Shown here: one piece after another, positions 34,530 to 43,302 of the stretch
Numbering within the stretch: the stretch's first letter is position 1
How the letters are laid out: each line of letters opens with the position of its first letter
NCBI GenBank assembly: GCA_965207125.1
Contig: OZ242263.1
Location: forward strand, 1,302,001-1,366,000
Length of the DNA stretch: 64,000 nt
Source of the DNA: G965207125 sp965207125
GTDB taxonomy: Bacteria; Pseudomonadota; Alphaproteobacteria; Puniceispirillales; UBA1172
Direction of reading: 5' to 3'
Translations under genes and position numbers: made by a program
The notes under the pieces: model-generated
What the model saw: the letters and a program-made list of their open reading frames with translations, nothing else
What the model was told of the DNA's origin: nothing
Database searches by the model: none

Positions 34530-35198
34530 ATGTCATCTATCGCCGAGAACATAGCCGCTATCAGGCGCACCATCGATGATGCATGCCGTGAGATTGGGCG
34601 TGAGGCAAGTGACGTCAAGGTGGTCGCGGTGTCAAAACAGCAACCCGATGATCTTATCGATGAGGCGTTGGGTGCCGGAATCCGTCTTTTCGGTGAAAAC
34701 CGCGTTCAGGAAGCGTCAGCGCATTGGGGTGAAAAACGTAAAAACTATCCTGATTTACGCCTTCATTTGATCGGTGCGCTTCAGACCAATAAAGTTGCAG
34801 AAGCGATCGAGTTATTCGATACGATCGAGACGGTAGATCGTGATAAACTAGCAGCTAGCCTCGCAAAAGAGATGAAAAAACAGGGCAAGCAGACGGATTG
34901 CTTGATTCAAGTCAATACCGGTGGTGAGGCACAAAAATCTGGTATTCCACCTGAGGACGCTGTGGAATTTGTTCACCGTTGTCGCGATTTATACGGTTTA
35001 CCGGTGGTGGGAATGATGTGCCTGCCACCTGTCGATGAGGAGGCGGCGATGCATTTCGCGTTGCTTGCTAAATTGGCTTCTGAAGCAGGACTTGCCGAAT
35101 TATCGATGGGTATGAGCGCCGATTACCCTGAAGCGGCCCGCTTTGGCGCGACTTTTGTCCGTATTGGTTCGGCTTTGTTTGGATCGCGGGCCATCTGA
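34530..35198 (+). CDS. yggS: YggS-family PLP homeostasis protein
   Basis: Pyridoxal-5'-phosphate-binding protein (PLPBP/COG0325) that buffers PLP; no catalytic activity is known. The 222-residue protein from the ATG at 34530 has the PLP lysine in VVAVSKQQ (Lys36), FGENRVQEASAHW, HLIGALQTNKV and the C-terminal LSMGMSADYPEAARFGATFV. A longer frame starts upstream at 34479 but the ATG matches family length. It converges on ribA. Confidence 0.94.
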   Translation: MSSIAENIAAIRRTIDDACREIGREASDVKVVAVSKQQPDDLIDEALGAGIRLFGENRVQEASAHWGEKRKNYPDLRLHLIGALQTNKVAEAIELFDTIETVDRDKLAASLAKEMKKQGKQTDCLIQVNTGGEAQKSGIPPEDAVEFVHRCRDLYGLPVVGMMCLPPVDEEAAMHFALLAKLASEAGLAELSMGMSADYPEAARFGATFVRIGSALFGSRAI

Positions 35199-35214
35199 CC
35201 TCTCATCCGCGAAA

Positions 35215-36324
35215 TCACAGCCGATGGCCTGTGCGTTGTGCTTTGGTCTTGAGATAACCTTCATTATGCGGATTTACTGGCGTGATTAACGACAAACGTT
35301 CAACAACCGTGATACCGCAATCATTGATTTGGCTAATTTTTTCCGGATTATTTGTCATCAATCTTATAGATTTTGCCCCAAGTTGACGCAACATTTCGGC
35401 AGCGGGCATGAAATAACGATGATCGGTTTCAAAACCAAGGTGATGATTGGCGTCAACTGTGTCGGCCCCTATATCCTGAAGCGCGTAGGCTTTGAGTTTA
35501 TTCACTAAGCCGATATCACGTCCTTCTTGAGCGAGATAAATCAGAATACCGCCATCACCTGCTGCCATCTGACGAATCGCTAGCCTGAGCTGGTCGCCGC
35601 AATCGCATTTCAGGCTTCCTAAAATATCACCGGTGATGCATTGCGAGTGAATTCGTACTGGAGGTGAGGTTTTCAAATTAGGATCGCCGATAAGCAAAGC
35701 GAAATGCTCGGTGCCGCCGTCACCTGGTCTGAAGATCACAATTTTGCTGTTCTCGCAATCCGCCAAAGGTAAACGCGCCCGGGCTGCTTCGTGTAAAAGA
35801 CTGGCCGCTATTTCCTCAAAGCTGCGGATATCACGGTCCTGAACCGTCAAAAATCCATGTTCTTCAGCCCAAAGTCGTAATTTAGCGCCGCCTAACCCCA
35901 CCATGTGTGCCACAACAGCCGCCGGCATCAGCCGCGCTGATCGCATCAGCATTAACACTGTTTCCGCTATACTCGCCTTATTTTCGGGCAGAATAGCCAA
36001 GTCAGCGGGGTTTAATGTAAAAGGCATATCGCCGATCAGCCTGCGAATATCATCGATCTCATGATCGGCGGTGATCGCGATCGAACACGCAACTACACCG
36101 CTTTTCGGCTTAAGACCGATTGCTTTGGCGCGTTGATGTGAAATCAGCAGATGGGGCGCCGATGAAGTGAGTCGTCCCATATCATTCCAAGATGCGGCTG
36201 AAATTTGTTCAGCCGCCCGCACGAGAAGAGTAGCGCCGTTATGACCGCGGACCACCACAGCGACTCCACGGCGCAAATCGGAAATTGCACGCTGAACCGC
36301 CTGATGTCTTGCCGAAACGCCCAT
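35215..36324 (-). CDS. ribA: GTP cyclohydrolase II RibA with N-terminal extension
   Basis: First step of riboflavin synthesis from GTP. The C-terminal half (about residues 200-369) carries the zinc site and signature HSQCITGDILGSLKCDCGDQ, LIYLAQEGRDIGL, and the loop MTNNPEKISQI. The N-terminal 190 residues lack the acidic DHBP-synthase motif of bifunctional RibBA; this is the usual alphaproteobacterial layout. The start at 36324 has a GGAGAG ribosome site; the frame runs further upstream without one. It is divergent from the response-regulator gene. Confidence 0.93.
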   Translation of the reverse strand: MGVSARHQAVQRAISDLRRGVAVVVRGHNGATLLVRAAEQISAASWNDMGRLTSSAPHLLISHQRAKAIGLKPKSGVVACSIAITADHEIDDIRRLIGDMPFTLNPADLAILPENKASIAETVLMLMRSARLMPAAVVAHMVGLGGAKLRLWAEEHGFLTVQDRDIRSFEEIAASLLHEAARARLPLADCENSKIVIFRPGDGGTEHFALLIGDPNLKTSPPVRIHSQCITGDILGSLKCDCGDQLRLAIRQMAAGDGGILIYLAQEGRDIGLVNKLKAYALQDIGADTVDANHHLGFETDHRYFMPAAEMLRQLGAKSIRLMTNNPEKISQINDCGITVVERLSLITPVNPHNEGYLKTKAQRTGHRL

Positions 36325-36449
36325 AAAAACTCTCCATTCTTTGATGCTATATTTTCGTATTTTATCACGAATAGTCCGTTTTTGGTGCTGGAAAAACATG
36401 TGATAATAACTTATCCATCATTGACAAAGTATTAGGGAGCAATTTTAGC

Positions 36450-37139
36450 GTGATTAAGATTTTAGTTGTTGACGATGATCTACACCTACTTGAGACAATT
36501 CTCGATCAAATTGAGCGAGAAGGAATTTATGATGCGACTGGCGCAGTTTCGCTCGCCGATGCACGTGCTAAAATTATGAATATCGATCCTGATTTGGTTA
36601 TCCTCGATGTAGGACTTTCTGACGGTGATGGACGCGATATGTGCAGATGGATTCGCGATAGTGGATATACCATACCTGTTCTTATGCTTACCGCCCAAGT
36701 TGGCGAAATGGACACTATAGATGGATTGGAAGCGGGTGCGAATGATTACATTCCAAAACCCGTACGAATCCGCGAGCTTATCGCGCGGATGAAAATACAT
36801 CTTGCCCAGCACCAACATCGGGGTAATGCTCGGGTTACCCTTGGTAACTTCCATTTTGTCAATGGGCGCAAAACCCTAACTCATATAGATACTGGTGAAG
36901 TGCTTAACTTGACCGAAAAAGAAGCCGCAATCCTCAAATTCCTTTACCTCAATAGAGATGAGGTAGTCAGTAAAAAAATTATGCTCGAAAAAATATGGGG
37001 ATATAAACAGAATATCACAACCCATACCCTCGAAACCCATATTTATCGCCTGAGACAAAAAATCAGTGGTGTTAATGGTGGTCCTGTCTTGATTACTTCC
37101 AAAGAAGGCTATAGTCTCTCAACTCATAACTATAAATAG
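36450..37139 (+). CDS. OmpR/PhoB-family response regulator
   Basis: DNA-binding two-component regulator of 229 residues. The receiver domain has ILVVDDD (4-10), the phospho-acceptor Asp53 in LVILDVGLSDGDG, and the conserved Lys in DYIPKPVR (near 105). The winged-helix effector (about 128-226) has LNLTEKEAAILKFLYLN and THTLETHIYRLRQKI. It starts with GTG at 36450 after an AGGGAG site. No histidine kinase is adjacent. It resembles CenR-type alphaproteobacterial regulators, but that is a guess. It lies 3 bp before the glutamate-synthase-like gene, so co-transcription is likely. Confidence 0.92.
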   Translation: MIKILVVDDDLHLLETILDQIEREGIYDATGAVSLADARAKIMNIDPDLVILDVGLSDGDGRDMCRWIRDSGYTIPVLMLTAQVGEMDTIDGLEAGANDYIPKPVRIRELIARMKIHLAQHQHRGNARVTLGNFHFVNGRKTLTHIDTGEVLNLTEKEAAILKFLYLNRDEVVSKKIMLEKIWGYKQNITTHTLETHIYRLRQKISGVNGGPVLITSKEGYSLSTHNYK

Positions 37140-37151
37140 GAGATGGGGTTT

Positions 37152-38648
37152 ATGATGGAAGAGTTATCAACTAGTTACATCGTGCTTGCGCTTGATTTGC
37201 TTTCAACATTATTCGTTTTTGCCATCGGTTCCGCCGTTGGCATTGCCGTGATTCTGTTTATCATCGACGTAAGCCAGACCGCTGATGCGGTGCGGAAAAA
37301 CTATCCTGTTATTGGACGATTTCGTTATGTGTTTTCAACCCTCGGCGAGTTTTTCAGGCAGTATTTCTTCGCCATGGATCGTGAAGAAATGCCGTTTAAC
37401 CGCGCTGAACGCGAATGGGTGCGGCGTGCTGCCGGCAACAAAAGCAACACCGTTGCTTTCGGGTCAACCAAAAGCCTGCTTCCAACCGGAACGGCGATTT
37501 TTGTCAATTGCCCTTTTCCAACTCTTGAGCGAGACGCGGCCTACGCCGATTCGTTGTTGATCGGACCTTACTGTGAAAAACCTTATAACGCCCCTTCTTT
37601 TTTCAATATCTCAGGCATGAGTTATGGTGCTTTGTCAAAACCTGCTGTTACAGCTCTATCTAACGGTGCTAAAATGGCCGGATGTTGGCTTAATACTGGT
37701 GAAGGCGGGCTTGCGCCTCATCACCTGAGTGGTGGATGCGATGTTATCTTCCAGATTGGTACCGCTAAATACGGTGTCCGTGATGAAAAGGGAAATTTGT
37801 CCCATGAGCATCTCAAAAAAGTTGCCGCCCATGATTCTGTCAGAATGTTTGAGATCAAATTGTCACAAGGTGCAAAACCGGGCAAGGGTGGGATTCTGCC
37901 CGGCGGGAAGGTCACCGAGGAAATTGCCAAGATTCGTGGAATAGCTGAAGGGAAAGATTCGATCTCACCCAACAGACACCCTGAGGTTAATTCGATTGGC
38001 GAACTGCTTGATGTTATTGCCGAAGTGCGAAAAACGACTGGTAAACCGACAGGGATAAAATTCGTTCTCGGTGCTTATGGCTGGGTCGAAACCATGTGCG
38101 CCGAAATTTCCAAGAGAGGGATTGAAAGCGCTCCCGATTTTATCACGCTAGATAGTGGTGATGGTGGCACTGGGGCCGCCCCTATGCCGTTGATGGATAA
38201 TGTTGGGTTAACCATTAGGGAATCACTGCCGATGCTCACCGATATTCTGATACAACACAAATTGCGTGATAGAATTAGAGTCATCACCTCAGGTAAACTT
38301 ATCACCCCTTCAGAAGTCGCTTGGGCGCTTTGTGCGGGGGCCGATTTTGTCAACTCAGCGCGAGGTTTTATGTTCTCTCTTGGCTGTATTCAGGCGCTCA
38401 AATGCAACAAGAATACCTGCCCAACCGGTATCACCACACACAATAAGCGTCTGCAAAAAGGGCTCGATCCTAAGAGTAAGGCTGTTAAAGTTGCAAATTA
38501 CTGTCTTAACCTCGTCCATGAAGTCGAAGTTATCGCGCATTCCTGCGGCGTCAATAACGCCCGTGAACTTTCGCGAAAACATGTCCGAATCGTTCAGGAG
38601 GATGGTAAGTCTGTCGCGATGGATCAACTCTATCCACCGCATCAGTGA
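37152..38648 (+). CDS. FMN-binding glutamate synthase-family protein
   Basis: A 498-residue protein with an N-terminal membrane helix (about residues 5-35, ALDLLSTLFVFAIGSAVGIA) and the FMN-binding glutamate synthase barrel. It shows FFNISGMSYGALSKPAVTAL, GEGGLAPHHL, KLSQGAKPGKGGILPGGKV and DSGDGGTGAAPMPLM. The three cysteines of a 3Fe-4S-type cluster appear in LGCIQALKCNKNTCPTGITT. There is no amidotransferase domain, so it is not a full GltB. The exact substrate is unknown. The ATG at 37152 has TAGGAG 9 bases upstream; the ATG at 37143 is too close to that site. Confidence 0.87.
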   Translation: MMEELSTSYIVLALDLLSTLFVFAIGSAVGIAVILFIIDVSQTADAVRKNYPVIGRFRYVFSTLGEFFRQYFFAMDREEMPFNRAEREWVRRAAGNKSNTVAFGSTKSLLPTGTAIFVNCPFPTLERDAAYADSLLIGPYCEKPYNAPSFFNISGMSYGALSKPAVTALSNGAKMAGCWLNTGEGGLAPHHLSGGCDVIFQIGTAKYGVRDEKGNLSHEHLKKVAAHDSVRMFEIKLSQGAKPGKGGILPGGKVTEEIAKIRGIAEGKDSISPNRHPEVNSIGELLDVIAEVRKTTGKPTGIKFVLGAYGWVETMCAEISKRGIESAPDFITLDSGDGGTGAAPMPLMDNVGLTIRESLPMLTDILIQHKLRDRIRVITSGKLITPSEVAWALCAGADFVNSARGFMFSLGCIQALKCNKNTCPTGITTHNKRLQKGLDPKSKAVKVANYCLNLVHEVEVIAHSCGVNNARELSRKHVRIVQEDGKSVAMDQLYPPHQ

Positions 38649-38737
38649 GAGGTTGAAGCACCGCCTATCTCATCCTAGAAATCCTGAACTCAGACATATC
38701 CCTTTATTAGGACAGAGAGCAACGGTCTGCTATTTAT

Positions 38738-38812
38738 GGCTGGGGCGGTAGGATTCGAACCTACGGTGCACGGCATCAAAAGCCGCTGCCTTACCACTTG
38801 GCTACGCCCCAA
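38738..38812 (-). tRNA. tRNA-Gln (anticodon TTG)
   Basis: Cloverleaf on the minus strand. The acceptor 5' TGGGGCG (38812-38806) pairs with CGCCCCA (38748-38742). The D-arm has AAGTGGTAAGGC, the anticodon arm cggctTTTGatgccg carries TTG, and the T-arm has GGTTCGAATCC. The discriminator is G and CCA is encoded at 38740-38738. It reads CAA codons and, by wobble, CAG. Confidence 0.97.
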
Positions 38813-38821
38813 CTGAAATGC

Positions 38822-38850
38822 ACAATAACGACAAGCCCGAAACTGTTCAA
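38822..38850 (-). promoter_or_regulatory. Promoter of tRNA-Gln
   Basis: On the minus strand TTGAAC (38850-38845) and TATTGT (38827-38822) with a 17-bp spacer, ending 9 bp before the tRNA 5' end. The rest of the 306-bp gap between the glutamate-synthase-like gene and ispE shows nothing recognisable. Confidence 0.5.
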
Positions 38851-38954
38851 GACGGTTTTTAATCGACAAAGCAACGTTGATCATCGTCAGTAGAGAGCCC
38901 AGCGCCGCAACGGAAAACTATCCCCCAATCCAGGCGCCCAGTTATTCAAAGAGT

Positions 38955-39860
38955 TTATCGTCTATCATGGGAACGGGGCCTCAGAACCCTGCCGACCCAG
39001 AGCCATCTTTTTTCAGGGCAATTTTTTGATTCAGTTGCGGCGGCGACGGTCGCAGCAGACGGGTTTGTGAAAAGAGCAAAACATGTCCCGCCACTGCCGC
39101 TCATGCCATAGCCAACGCCGCCTTCCATCTCGCTTAAAACTTTGACCCACCTCAGTGTTTTGCTGAGGTGCGGTGCAAGTCCAAGTGCGGCTGCTTCGAG
39201 ATCATTGCCGTATGCGATTGCGGCTTTGATATCAAAACTTTCGCCGCCCCGAAACTTGTCTCGATGGCAATTTTGCTTCAAAGACTGGCGTGTAAATGCT
39301 GCAAAAACCTTATCAGTCGGTAGTTTGACGCCATCATTAACCAGCACCAGCCCAATATTTTCTGCCACGGATAGTGGCATAACCTGATCACCCACTCCGC
39401 CAAGCCAAGCCGCGGCCGCATCATGGGCCAATAGCAGAACTGGCACGTCCGAGCCAAGTTTGAGTGCGAGTTTCCTAAATATTTTCGGCTCAAGTGTTAT
39501 TCCTGAAAGAATGCCGAGTGCTTTTAATGTTGCAGCAGCGTCACTCGACCCGCCGCCAAGGCCTGCCGCCAATGGTAATGATTTTTTAAGATGAATATTT
39601 AATGGCGAATCCCACCCAGTCGCCGCGCGAAAAAACGATACAGCCTTAAGCACTAGATTGTCTTCATGCGGGGTGATAGAGGCAAACTCACCACTGATGC
39701 TGAAATCATCATTCGCCGCCAGATTGATGGTTAGTGTGTCAGCCACTGATGCAAAAACTACTACCGAATCGAGCGTGTGATACCCTCGATCATTACGGCC
39801 GGTCACGGTGAGATTTAGATTGACCTTGGCGGGAGCATCGATCGTTATCTGAGCAGTCAT
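38955..39860 (-). CDS. ispE: 4-diphosphocytidyl-2-C-methyl-D-erythritol kinase
   Basis: GHMP kinase of the MEP isoprenoid pathway. The 301-residue protein has APAKVNLNLTVTGRNDRGYH (residues 9-28), the ATP-binding loop LPLAAGLGGGSSDAAATLKA (about 90-109), LGSDVPVLLLA, and YGMSGSGGTCFALF near the C-terminus. It ends in a short Arg-rich tail. It overlaps the TPR lipoprotein gene by 4 bases. Confidence 0.96.
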   Translation of the reverse strand: MTAQITIDAPAKVNLNLTVTGRNDRGYHTLDSVVVFASVADTLTINLAANDDFSISGEFASITPHEDNLVLKAVSFFRAATGWDSPLNIHLKKSLPLAAGLGGGSSDAAATLKALGILSGITLEPKIFRKLALKLGSDVPVLLLAHDAAAAWLGGVGDQVMPLSVAENIGLVLVNDGVKLPTDKVFAAFTRQSLKQNCHRDKFRGGESFDIKAAIAYGNDLEAAALGLAPHLSKTLRWVKVLSEMEGGVGYGMSGSGGTCFALFTNPSAATVAAATESKNCPEKRWLWVGRVLRPRSHDRR

Positions 39861-41587
39861 GGCAACGAGGCCTGATCTATTTTACGCGTGAGGTTTTTAA
39901 GCATATTCCCTGACGCGCCAAAGCGGATTGCCCGTCGCCATTCATAAATCGCTTCTCGATTGCGTCCCAGTTTCAGATACACATCGCCGAGATGATCCGC
40001 AATCACCGGTTCTGCTGCTAAAAGCTTCGCTGCTCGTTCGAGTAACTCAACCGCCTTGTTGTATTGGCCTTTTTTGAAATACACCCAACCCAGCGAATCA
40101 ATAAACGCGCCGTTATTCGGTTGTTGTTCAACCGCTTGCAGAATAAACGTCTTTGCTTCGTCCAGATTTAGGTCGCGCTCGACCATCCAGTAACCGAGAT
40201 AATTTAACGTGTTAGCATCGAAAGGTGAAAGGCTGATCGCACGGCGAAACGCTGTTTCAGCATCAGCATTATAACCTAGCGCCGATAACGTAATGCCGCG
40301 ATAATACTGAACTGAATGCGTCTCAAAACCAAGAGCGATTGCGTGATTAAATGCCTCAAGTGCTTTCATATTATGCCCTTGAGCACGAAGCGCTAGGCCG
40401 TGTTCAAACTGCAAAAACGGATTGTTGGGGTCGCTTTTGATCAGCGATACCAGAGTACGAACAGCGTTATTGCGTCTATCGGGGTTTAGCCGATGGACTG
40501 AGGCCACCAAAATCTGTGCCGAGGGGTAAAAGATATCAGACGGTGACACCGCTGACAGAACTTCAAACCCTCGGTCATTCCATCCCGCCTTCAGAAAATT
40601 TTCGCCCAAAAGCATCTTGATATAGTCGTTATTAGGGTCAAGATAAGCGGCAAGGTGGAGTCGCGTTAGCAGAATTTCTGGCGGGAGGCTGGGGTGGGGG
40701 TAAAGATAGGTCGTCAGAATTCCAAAAGCCAAGGCTTCTAATAAACTAGGAGGGCGCAAAAGCGGCGAGCGTCCTGCCGTGATTTCAGTCTTAATCTGAT
40801 TGAGATTAAGACGATGGTTCAGACGAGAGAGAATATCTAGCGCGTCGCCCCGATACCCACTACGTAATAACACCCCTGCCATGGTGACTGTCATACCGAT
40901 AGAGATATTATCATGTCCGAGTGCTTTACGCGCCTCACGTGCAGCTTCTGCGCTATTGCCAAAATATTCCTCTAGCATCGCCTTTTGGCTGAGATAGGAA
41001 AGCGCGTCATCATTATTCCTCGCTTTTAACGTCGCGAGTTGAGCCCGCGCAGCCCCATCTCGTTCTAGAGCGGCCAGCGCCCAAATTTTGAAAACTGTTC
41101 CGGTCGCGGCGCGAGCCTCATCAACCTTCAAATGATCGGACAGTAACAAAACGCCCTGCCAATCACCCTCTCGCGCGGTTACCGCTGCTGCTGGCTCTCC
41201 TGAGAGGACGCTCTCTTCATCTCGGCGTTCAAATCGTGCGGCCAGCACGCTTGCTGTCTCGATATTGCCGTTTAGATATCTACTTTGAAACGCAAGATAT
41301 AAAAGTCGTGGGTTATCAGCTTCACGGATTAGTGCGGAAGTAAAAGTATTAGCGGCCATATCAACATCACCGTTGATCAACGCATGGCGTCCCACAAGAA
41401 AAGTCCCCGCCATTAGCGTTTCATTGCTGGCGGAAATTGTGGTCGTGCTATCGACAAATATCGGGTCGATGGTTGTCAACCCATCCGTCCTGCAACCGGC
41501 AAGCAGAATCGTAATCAGCACGCCCGAAAACGTGCGAGAACGTCTACATATTTGGATAAGCAGGTCCTCCGCCCCCTTCGGGCGCAA
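39857..41587 (-). CDS. TPR-repeat lipoprotein
   Basis: Predicted periplasmic tetratricopeptide-repeat lipoprotein. A signal segment RRSRTFSGVLITILLAGCR has a lipobox Cys. Many TPR units follow; the clearest are near the C-terminus (HSVQYYRGITLSALGYNADA, NTLNYLGYWMVERDLNLDEA, FIDSLGWVYFKKGQYNKAVE, VIADHLGDVYLKLGRNREAI). Such TPR proteins next to ispE and ETF-QO are common in alphaproteobacteria; function unknown. The start is unresolved: the TTG at 41587 is one option, and a GGAGGA sequence lies just before an ATC at 41557. It overlaps the ETF-QO end. Confidence 0.86.
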   Translation of the reverse strand: MRPKGAEDLLIQICRRSRTFSGVLITILLAGCRTDGLTTIDPIFVDSTTTISASNETLMAGTFLVGRHALINGDVDMAANTFTSALIREADNPRLLYLAFQSRYLNGNIETASVLAARFERRDEESVLSGEPAAAVTAREGDWQGVLLLSDHLKVDEARAATGTVFKIWALAALERDGAARAQLATLKARNNDDALSYLSQKAMLEEYFGNSAEAAREARKALGHDNISIGMTVTMAGVLLRSGYRGDALDILSRLNHRLNLNQIKTEITAGRSPLLRPPSLLEALAFGILTTYLYPHPSLPPEILLTRLHLAAYLDPNNDYIKMLLGENFLKAGWNDRGFEVLSAVSPSDIFYPSAQILVASVHRLNPDRRNNAVRTLVSLIKSDPNNPFLQFEHGLALRAQGHNMKALEAFNHAIALGFETHSVQYYRGITLSALGYNADAETAFRRAISLSPFDANTLNYLGYWMVERDLNLDEAKTFILQAVEQQPNNGAFIDSLGWVYFKKGQYNKAVELLERAAKLLAAEPVIADHLGDVYLKLGRNREAIYEWRRAIRFGASGNMLKNLTRKIDQASLP

Positions 41588-43178
41588 CCCAATTGATGTT
41601 TTGGGTCGGGTCTTTAATATCGCAAGTCTTGCAATGTACGCAATTTTGGGCATTGATTTGAAGTTTCGGGTTTGTTCCGTCCTCATCGTGGATGATTTCA
41701 TATACGCCAGCAGGGCAGTAACGTTGTTCAGGTGAATCATAAAGTGCAAGGTTATGATCGATCGCGACCGCTTGCTCTTTTAGCGTCAAATGTACAGGCT
41801 GATTTTCATTGTGATTGGTCCCTGACAAGTAGACTGATGAATTGCGATCAAAACTCACGATACCATCAGGTTTTGGATACTCTATCTTCGGCGATGCAGA
41901 CGCGAGTTTCAGCTGTTCGTGATCAGCGTGATGGCGGAAAGTCCACGGTGCTTTGCCACGAAAAAGATAGGTGTCAATCCCCGCATAAGTCAAACCAAGT
42001 AAGAGGCCGCGCGAGAAACCGGGGCGAATATTCCTCACCCGATATAACTCATCCCAAAGCCATGATGTGCGAATCTTCTCGCCATAAGAGGTCGCCTCAG
42101 TGCCTGCTGTCTCACCGGCGAGAACATCAAAAATCGCTTCTGCTGCTAATGTTCCGGATTTCATCGCCGTATGAGTTCCTTTGATTTTTGCCACGTTCAG
42201 GAAACCGGCAGTGCATCCGACTAAGCAGCCACCGGGGAAGGTCAATTTTGGAATTGACTGAAAACCACCTTCATTTAACGCTCTTGCTCCGTATGACACT
42301 CTCCTGCCGCCCTCGAAAATCGGACGCACCGCAGGATGAGTCTTAAACCTCTGGAATTCCTCGAAGGGTGAAAGATGTGGGTTCTTGTAATCAAGCCCCA
42401 CAACATAGCCAACCGCAACTTGATTGTTGCTCAAGTGATAAAGGAACGAGCCGCCATAAACATCGCGGGTAACCGGCCAACCGACCGAATGCCAAACTTT
42501 GCCTGGTGTCGATTTTTCAGGCTCTATATCCCATAATTCTTTAATCCCGATCGCGTAAGTCTGAGGGTCAACACCTTCGCGTAACTTCCACCGCTCAAAC
42601 AGTGCCTTGGTCAAATGACCCCGACACCCTTCAGCGAAAATTGTCTGCTGCGCGAGCAACTCAATGCCCTTCTCGAAATGTTCAGTCTCATCGCCATTTT
42701 TATCGAGTCCCATATCGCCGGTCGCGACTCCGCGAACGTTCCCTTCTGTATCATACAGCACCTCAGTTGCCGCAAAACCAGGGTAAATCTCAACCCCCAT
42801 TGCCTCCGCCTGCTCGCCGAGCCAGCGGCAGAAATTACCAAGGCTGATGATATAGTTACCGTGATTTTTCATTTGCGGTGGTGTCGGCAATCGCCAAGCA
42901 CCTGACTTAGTCAAAAACATAAACCGGTCATCGACGACCGGTGTATCCAAAGGAGCGCCGTTTTCTTTCCAGTCGGGTAGCAATTCATCCAAAGCGCGAG
43001 GCTCTAAAACCGCACCTGACATAATATGTGCTCCGATCTCGGCGCCTTTTTCAATAAGGCAGACGTTGATCTCGCGCCCGTGTTGTTGAGACAGCTGCTT
43101 TAATCTGATTGCTGCTGATAATCCCGACGGGCCGCCACCGACAATCACAACGTCAAATTCCATCTTTTCTCGTTCCAT
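41544..43178 (-). CDS. Electron-transfer flavoprotein--ubiquinone oxidoreductase
   Basis: Membrane-associated enzyme passing electrons from ETF to ubiquinone, linking fatty-acid and amino-acid oxidation to respiration. The 544-residue protein has FAD-binding VVIVGGGPSGLSAAIRLKQL (residues 9-28), LIEKGAEIGAHIMSGAVL, GTHTAMKSGTLAAEAIF, and a C-terminal 4Fe-4S module (CPAGVYEI, CVHCKTCDIKDPTQNINWV). The ATG at 43178 has a strong AAGGGGG site. A divergent promoter region of 124 bp separates it from the uracil-DNA glycosylase gene. Confidence 0.97.
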   Translation of the reverse strand: MEREKMEFDVVIVGGGPSGLSAAIRLKQLSQQHGREINVCLIEKGAEIGAHIMSGAVLEPRALDELLPDWKENGAPLDTPVVDDRFMFLTKSGAWRLPTPPQMKNHGNYIISLGNFCRWLGEQAEAMGVEIYPGFAATEVLYDTEGNVRGVATGDMGLDKNGDETEHFEKGIELLAQQTIFAEGCRGHLTKALFERWKLREGVDPQTYAIGIKELWDIEPEKSTPGKVWHSVGWPVTRDVYGGSFLYHLSNNQVAVGYVVGLDYKNPHLSPFEEFQRFKTHPAVRPIFEGGRRVSYGARALNEGGFQSIPKLTFPGGCLVGCTAGFLNVAKIKGTHTAMKSGTLAAEAIFDVLAGETAGTEATSYGEKIRTSWLWDELYRVRNIRPGFSRGLLLGLTYAGIDTYLFRGKAPWTFRHHADHEQLKLASASPKIEYPKPDGIVSFDRNSSVYLSGTNHNENQPVHLTLKEQAVAIDHNLALYDSPEQRYCPAGVYEIIHDEDGTNPKLQINAQNCVHCKTCDIKDPTQNINWVAPEGGGGPAYPNM

Positions 43179-43302
43179 AGTTAGCCCCCCTTCGTGATGA
43201 TGGCATTATCTCTCGATCTCAAGTTGAAATCGACTGTAGTCGCTATTATGATAGATAATCGTTCGTTCATCCATCATAAAGACGTTTTTGGCAAAATAAA
43301 TC

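Noticed and set aside
39142..42184. Several long plus-strand frames opposite ispE, the TPR gene and ETF-QO.
   Set aside because: Antisense shadows of well-supported genes, with no family motifs.
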